Below the pieces are notes generated by a model. The model had not been told where the DNA came from, did no database searches, and saw only the letters and a program-made list of their open reading frames with translations. DNA of 25,327 nucleotides from JAAUTS01 sp038250235 (lineage in GTDB: Bacteria > Verrucomicrobiota > Verrucomicrobiia > Methylacidiphilales > JAAUTS01), in contig JBBSCO010000043.1 in assembly GCA_038250235.1 (NCBI GenBank), positions 1 through 25,327 of the forward strand. The letters are read 5' to 3'. This document shows, piece by piece, positions 23,281 to 25,327 of the stretch. The translations under genes were made by a program, and so were the position numbers. Position 1 is the first letter of the stretch; every line of letters begins with the position of its first letter.

Positions 23281-24426
23281 TCAGCAACATCCTCCGCCAT
23301 CACGGCACTGGGAGATTTCTGTTGTCGCTTTGTAGTCCTGACCTTTGGTTTCTTTGGGGTGACGCCGACTGGTGCGGCTACAATCAAAAGGTTTGGCATC
23401 CTCTAGAGGAATTCCATTTATTGGATCAACAAATTCGAAACAGGATTCATAAGGTGTTTTTTTGTAGAGATTGTAGGTTTTGTCACAAACCGCATAACGA
23501 AGCCCTCGTTCCATTCGGTGTCCGTCGTCGTCCAGAACTTCTTTGAAAGGACCTTTATAGATCACAGCTTGATTCCGTTCAAAACAGGCGCCTTGTTTAC
23601 CTTTGAAGGCTTCAATGGTCATGGAGCGGAATTCGATTCCTTCCACGGTTCTCCAAGGTGTGCTGTCGAGTTTTAGAACCTTGACTCCGTAAAATCCTGC
23701 ATCAGTGAAGGCTTTAAGGAAACCCTCTTCAGTCAAAGCACCCGAAATGCAGCCACTCCAAAGCTCCGGATCAATTTGAAGGTGTTCGGGCACTTCTTCG
23801 TCGCAAACGATGTCGGATATGACGGCCCGTCCTCCGTTCCGTAGAACCCGGAAGATTTCACTGAAGAGCTGCTGTTTGGCTTTGGCTTCGACCAGGTTGA
23901 GGACGCAATTGGAAACGACGACATCAATGGAATCGTTGGCGATTAGAGGCGCTTTGACGCGGAGATCATCGGCCAGGGATTCCACGGCAAGAAAGCTGTT
24001 GATATCAGAGACCGGCAATTTCTTGAGTTCGTGATCGAGAGCTTGAAGATCCAAGGCCAAATCCTGAATGCGGCCTTTGCGGAATTCAACGTTGGAGTAG
24101 CCAATTTTTTGAGCCACGATCGGGGCATTGCGGTTGGCCACTTCGAGCATGTCGTCAGTCATATCCACACCGATGACTTTGCCTTGGGGTCCGACCACTT
24201 GGGCGGCAATGAAGCAGATTTTTCCCGTGCCGGAGCCAAGGTCGAGCACGGTTTCACCAGGTTTGAGATATTTACTGGGATCGCCACAACCGTAATCTTT
24301 CTCCACCACCTCTGAAGGGATCACCTCGAGATATTTTTTGTCGTAGTTGACCGGGCAGCAGAGGGCAGCTTCGGGAGCTTTGGCGGCAGAGGAATAACGT
24401 TCTTTGACGGCGGTTTCGGCTTTCAT
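23281..24426 (-). CDS. arsM: Arsenite S-adenosylmethionine methyltransferase
   Basis: 381 residues. The SAM-binding motif is VLDLGSGTGKICFIAA (60-75). The conserved arsenic-binding cysteines are all present: Cys47 in DYGCGDP, Cys174 in VVSNCVLNL, Cys226 in LWSGCISGAL, plus a CC pair at 23-24. A C-terminal domain (about 250-345) includes SMTIEAFKG and AVIYKGP. The protein ends in a CRDGGGCC tail (374-381). ArsM methylates trivalent arsenic stepwise using SAM. Position between a DUF547 gene and arsS in the same direction fits the arsenosugar-cluster form of ArsM. No arsR, arsB or arsC is seen in the window. Confidence 0.94.
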   Translation of the reverse strand: MKAETAVKERYSSAAKAPEAALCCPVNYDKKYLEVIPSEVVEKDYGCGDPSKYLKPGETVLDLGSGTGKICFIAAQVVGPQGKVIGVDMTDDMLEVANRNAPIVAQKIGYSNVEFRKGRIQDLALDLQALDHELKKLPVSDINSFLAVESLADDLRVKAPLIANDSIDVVVSNCVLNLVEAKAKQQLFSEIFRVLRNGGRAVISDIVCDEEVPEHLQIDPELWSGCISGALTEEGFLKAFTDAGFYGVKVLKLDSTPWRTVEGIEFRSMTIEAFKGKQGACFERNQAVIYKGPFKEVLDDDGHRMERGLRYAVCDKTYNLYKKTPYESCFEFVDPINGIPLEDAKPFDCSRTSRRHPKETKGQDYKATTEISQCRDGGGCC

Positions 24427-24468
24427 AGTGTGTATCTGAGGCTCGGAGTTGATGTTTATTTCAAAGTA

Positions 24469-25206
24469 TTATTTACGAACTGATGACTGGTTGAGATTCC
24501 AGTTGTAGTCAAGATATTCAATTTTGGCATTTGGAGGAAGAGGTTGTTTCCGGTAGCGGTTAATGAAGTTTAACACAGAGCCTTGAGTTGCAAAATCGGC
24601 CGCATACCAGGAAAACAGACTGGATAGCAGATATTGGTTCTTTTCCAAGCGGACTGCTTCCGGATTTTGTTCAAGAAATGTCCGGGTTACGGACTCCAAT
24701 TGTATCATTACTTTTGAGGCGGTGTAAGGCTCATTGAGGAGAGGAGGACAGCTGATACTTGCACAGTTGACAGCGAAATGTATGTGGGGATCTTTGAAGG
24801 TTTTGAGCAGCAGATCTTTTTCCACATGGTTCAGGCTGACCGGGGTTCCCTCAAAGATAAATCTCTTTTCATGGAAGAATCCGAACTCCGGGGCGATGTC
24901 GCGAACACTTTTGACCGGATACATATCAAGCACTCCTTTCAGAACCAGAATGTTATAGGTGTTGATGAGGTAGGCAAGACGGGTGTGTGGTTCGCGTGTG
25001 ACTGTTGTCTTTAAAGCGAGGGATTCAACGAGTTTGTTGAGTTCTTCCATGTCCTGGGGGTTATTCTTCCAGAGCTGATAGTCAACGCCATCATGATAAA
25101 CATATTTTTTAAGGAGTTTACCGTAAGATGCTTCCCAAAGCTCCGTCGCCTGGATCCACGGCGTCAAAACAGTTAAAATCAGAATAACGAACAAAAGTTT
25201 TTTCAT
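24469..25206 (-). CDS. Exported DUF547 protein
   Basis: 245 residues with a signal peptide (MKKLLFVILILTVLTPWIQA, cleavage before TELW). The DUF547 core is recognisable: GVDYQLWKNN (40-49), RLAYLINTYNILVLKGVL (76-93), and the signature HFAVNCASISCPPL (143-156) with Cys148 and Cys153. The fold and activity of DUF547 are not settled; the conserved Cys/His/Asn residues suggest an enzyme of papain-like or metal-binding character. It lies 42 bases upstream of arsM on the same strand, so it is probably the first complete gene of the arsM-arsS transcript. Whether it handles an exported arsenical is unknown. Confidence 0.86.
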   Translation of the reverse strand: MKKLLFVILILTVLTPWIQATELWEASYGKLLKKYVYHDGVDYQLWKNNPQDMEELNKLVESLALKTTVTREPHTRLAYLINTYNILVLKGVLDMYPVKSVRDIAPEFGFFHEKRFIFEGTPVSLNHVEKDLLLKTFKDPHIHFAVNCASISCPPLLNEPYTASKVMIQLESVTRTFLEQNPEAVRLEKNQYLLSSLFSWYAADFATQGSVLNFINRYRKQPLPPNAKIEYLDYNWNLNQSSVRK

Positions 25207-25327
25207 TGATTGCTTTCAGATGATTTACGTCGAGGTGCTTGTTCCATACGCAACCAAGGGTAAATGCAGCATCGTTTCAGCATGGTTTTTTCTCCGCCAT
25301 TTGGACGGGTGAGGCAGCAAGGCCGTC
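25203..25327 (-). CDS. Possible C-terminal end of a gene upstream of the DUF547 gene (frame uncertain)
   Basis: Two minus-strand frames run in from the window edge without a stop. One reads about 40 codons (RPCCLTRPNGGEKTMLKRCC, then IYPWLRMEQAPRRKSSESNQ) and stops in an ATGA overlap with the DUF547 start. The other ends earlier, at 25277, as DGLAASPVQMAEKKPC. The second has the more ordinary composition. If it is the real one, 25207-25276 is a 70-base spacer that could hold a promoter. Both may be spurious. Confidence 0.25.
   Translation of the reverse strand, partial: RPCCLTRPNGGEKTMLKRCCIYPWLRMEQAPRRKSSESNQ

Overview
The window reads as a chromosomal segment of a Gram-negative bacterium. 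It carries an autotransporter beta-barrel, several Sec signal peptides and lipoprotein signals. The best guess is Verrucomicrobiota. Supporting points are a small PUR-domain (DUF3276-like) protein, an ECF sigma factor followed by a short membrane protein with a KRLESPGQPYMDAFLDEF-type N terminus, a long class II FBP aldolase, and generally weak Shine-Dalgarno signals. The phylum call is inference from family resemblance, not from a marker gene. No rRNA, tRNA, CRISPR array, IS element or phage gene is visible, and no gene-free stretch exceeds 300 bases; the longest, about 240 bases, is 8519-8758.

Layout. 1-1724: C-terminal part of an autotransporter. 1758-5493 (minus): pyrF, then an intact HtrA/Deg protease overlapping an HtrA-like lipoprotein that has lost its whole catalytic triad. 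5502-5536: five tandem GTTTNNN heptamers between the divergent pyrF and ispE. 5551-7809 (plus): ispE, a PATAN/DUF4388-like protein and a Roadblock-like protein, closely spaced. 7883-8983: a secreted TPR protein and the PUR protein. 9031-10053 (minus): a TPR/HEAT lipoprotein. 10248-11282: a polyprenyl diphosphate synthase. 11357-13516: ECF sigma factor, single-pass membrane protein and a second catalytically dead HtrA-PDZ protein, with the last two genes overlapping. 13645-16060: FBP aldolase, a two-helix channel-like protein and a DUF1460 amidase-like enzyme. 16070-18028: a membrane-tethered alpha/beta hydrolase and a PlsC acyltransferase, divergent. 18030-19569: an exported MsrB and a TrmN6-like methyltransferase, divergent.

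19607-25206 is the most distinctive part, an arsenosugar-type cluster in two converging arms. The plus arm is a fused polyprenyl-phosphate-sugar synthase/GT-C glycosyltransferase followed by a DUF2064/TIGR04282 glycosyltransferase. The minus arm is a secreted DUF547 protein, an ArsM-type arsenite methyltransferase and the radical SAM protein ArsS. A likely scheme is that ArsM methylates arsenite, ArsS attaches a 5'-deoxyadenosyl-derived ribosyl group, and the glycosyltransferases elaborate or conjugate the product, possibly through a lipid-linked sugar. The last step is inference.

The features most worth a second look are the two separately degenerated HtrA pseudoproteases (one beside an active protease, one in a sigma-factor operon), the lipid-sugar glycosyltransferase fusion in the arsenosugar cluster, a 2-TM channel-like protein with a non-canonical filter, the PATAN/Roadblock pair, and several cis elements (heptamer array, overlapping hairpins, a 17-bp dyad).
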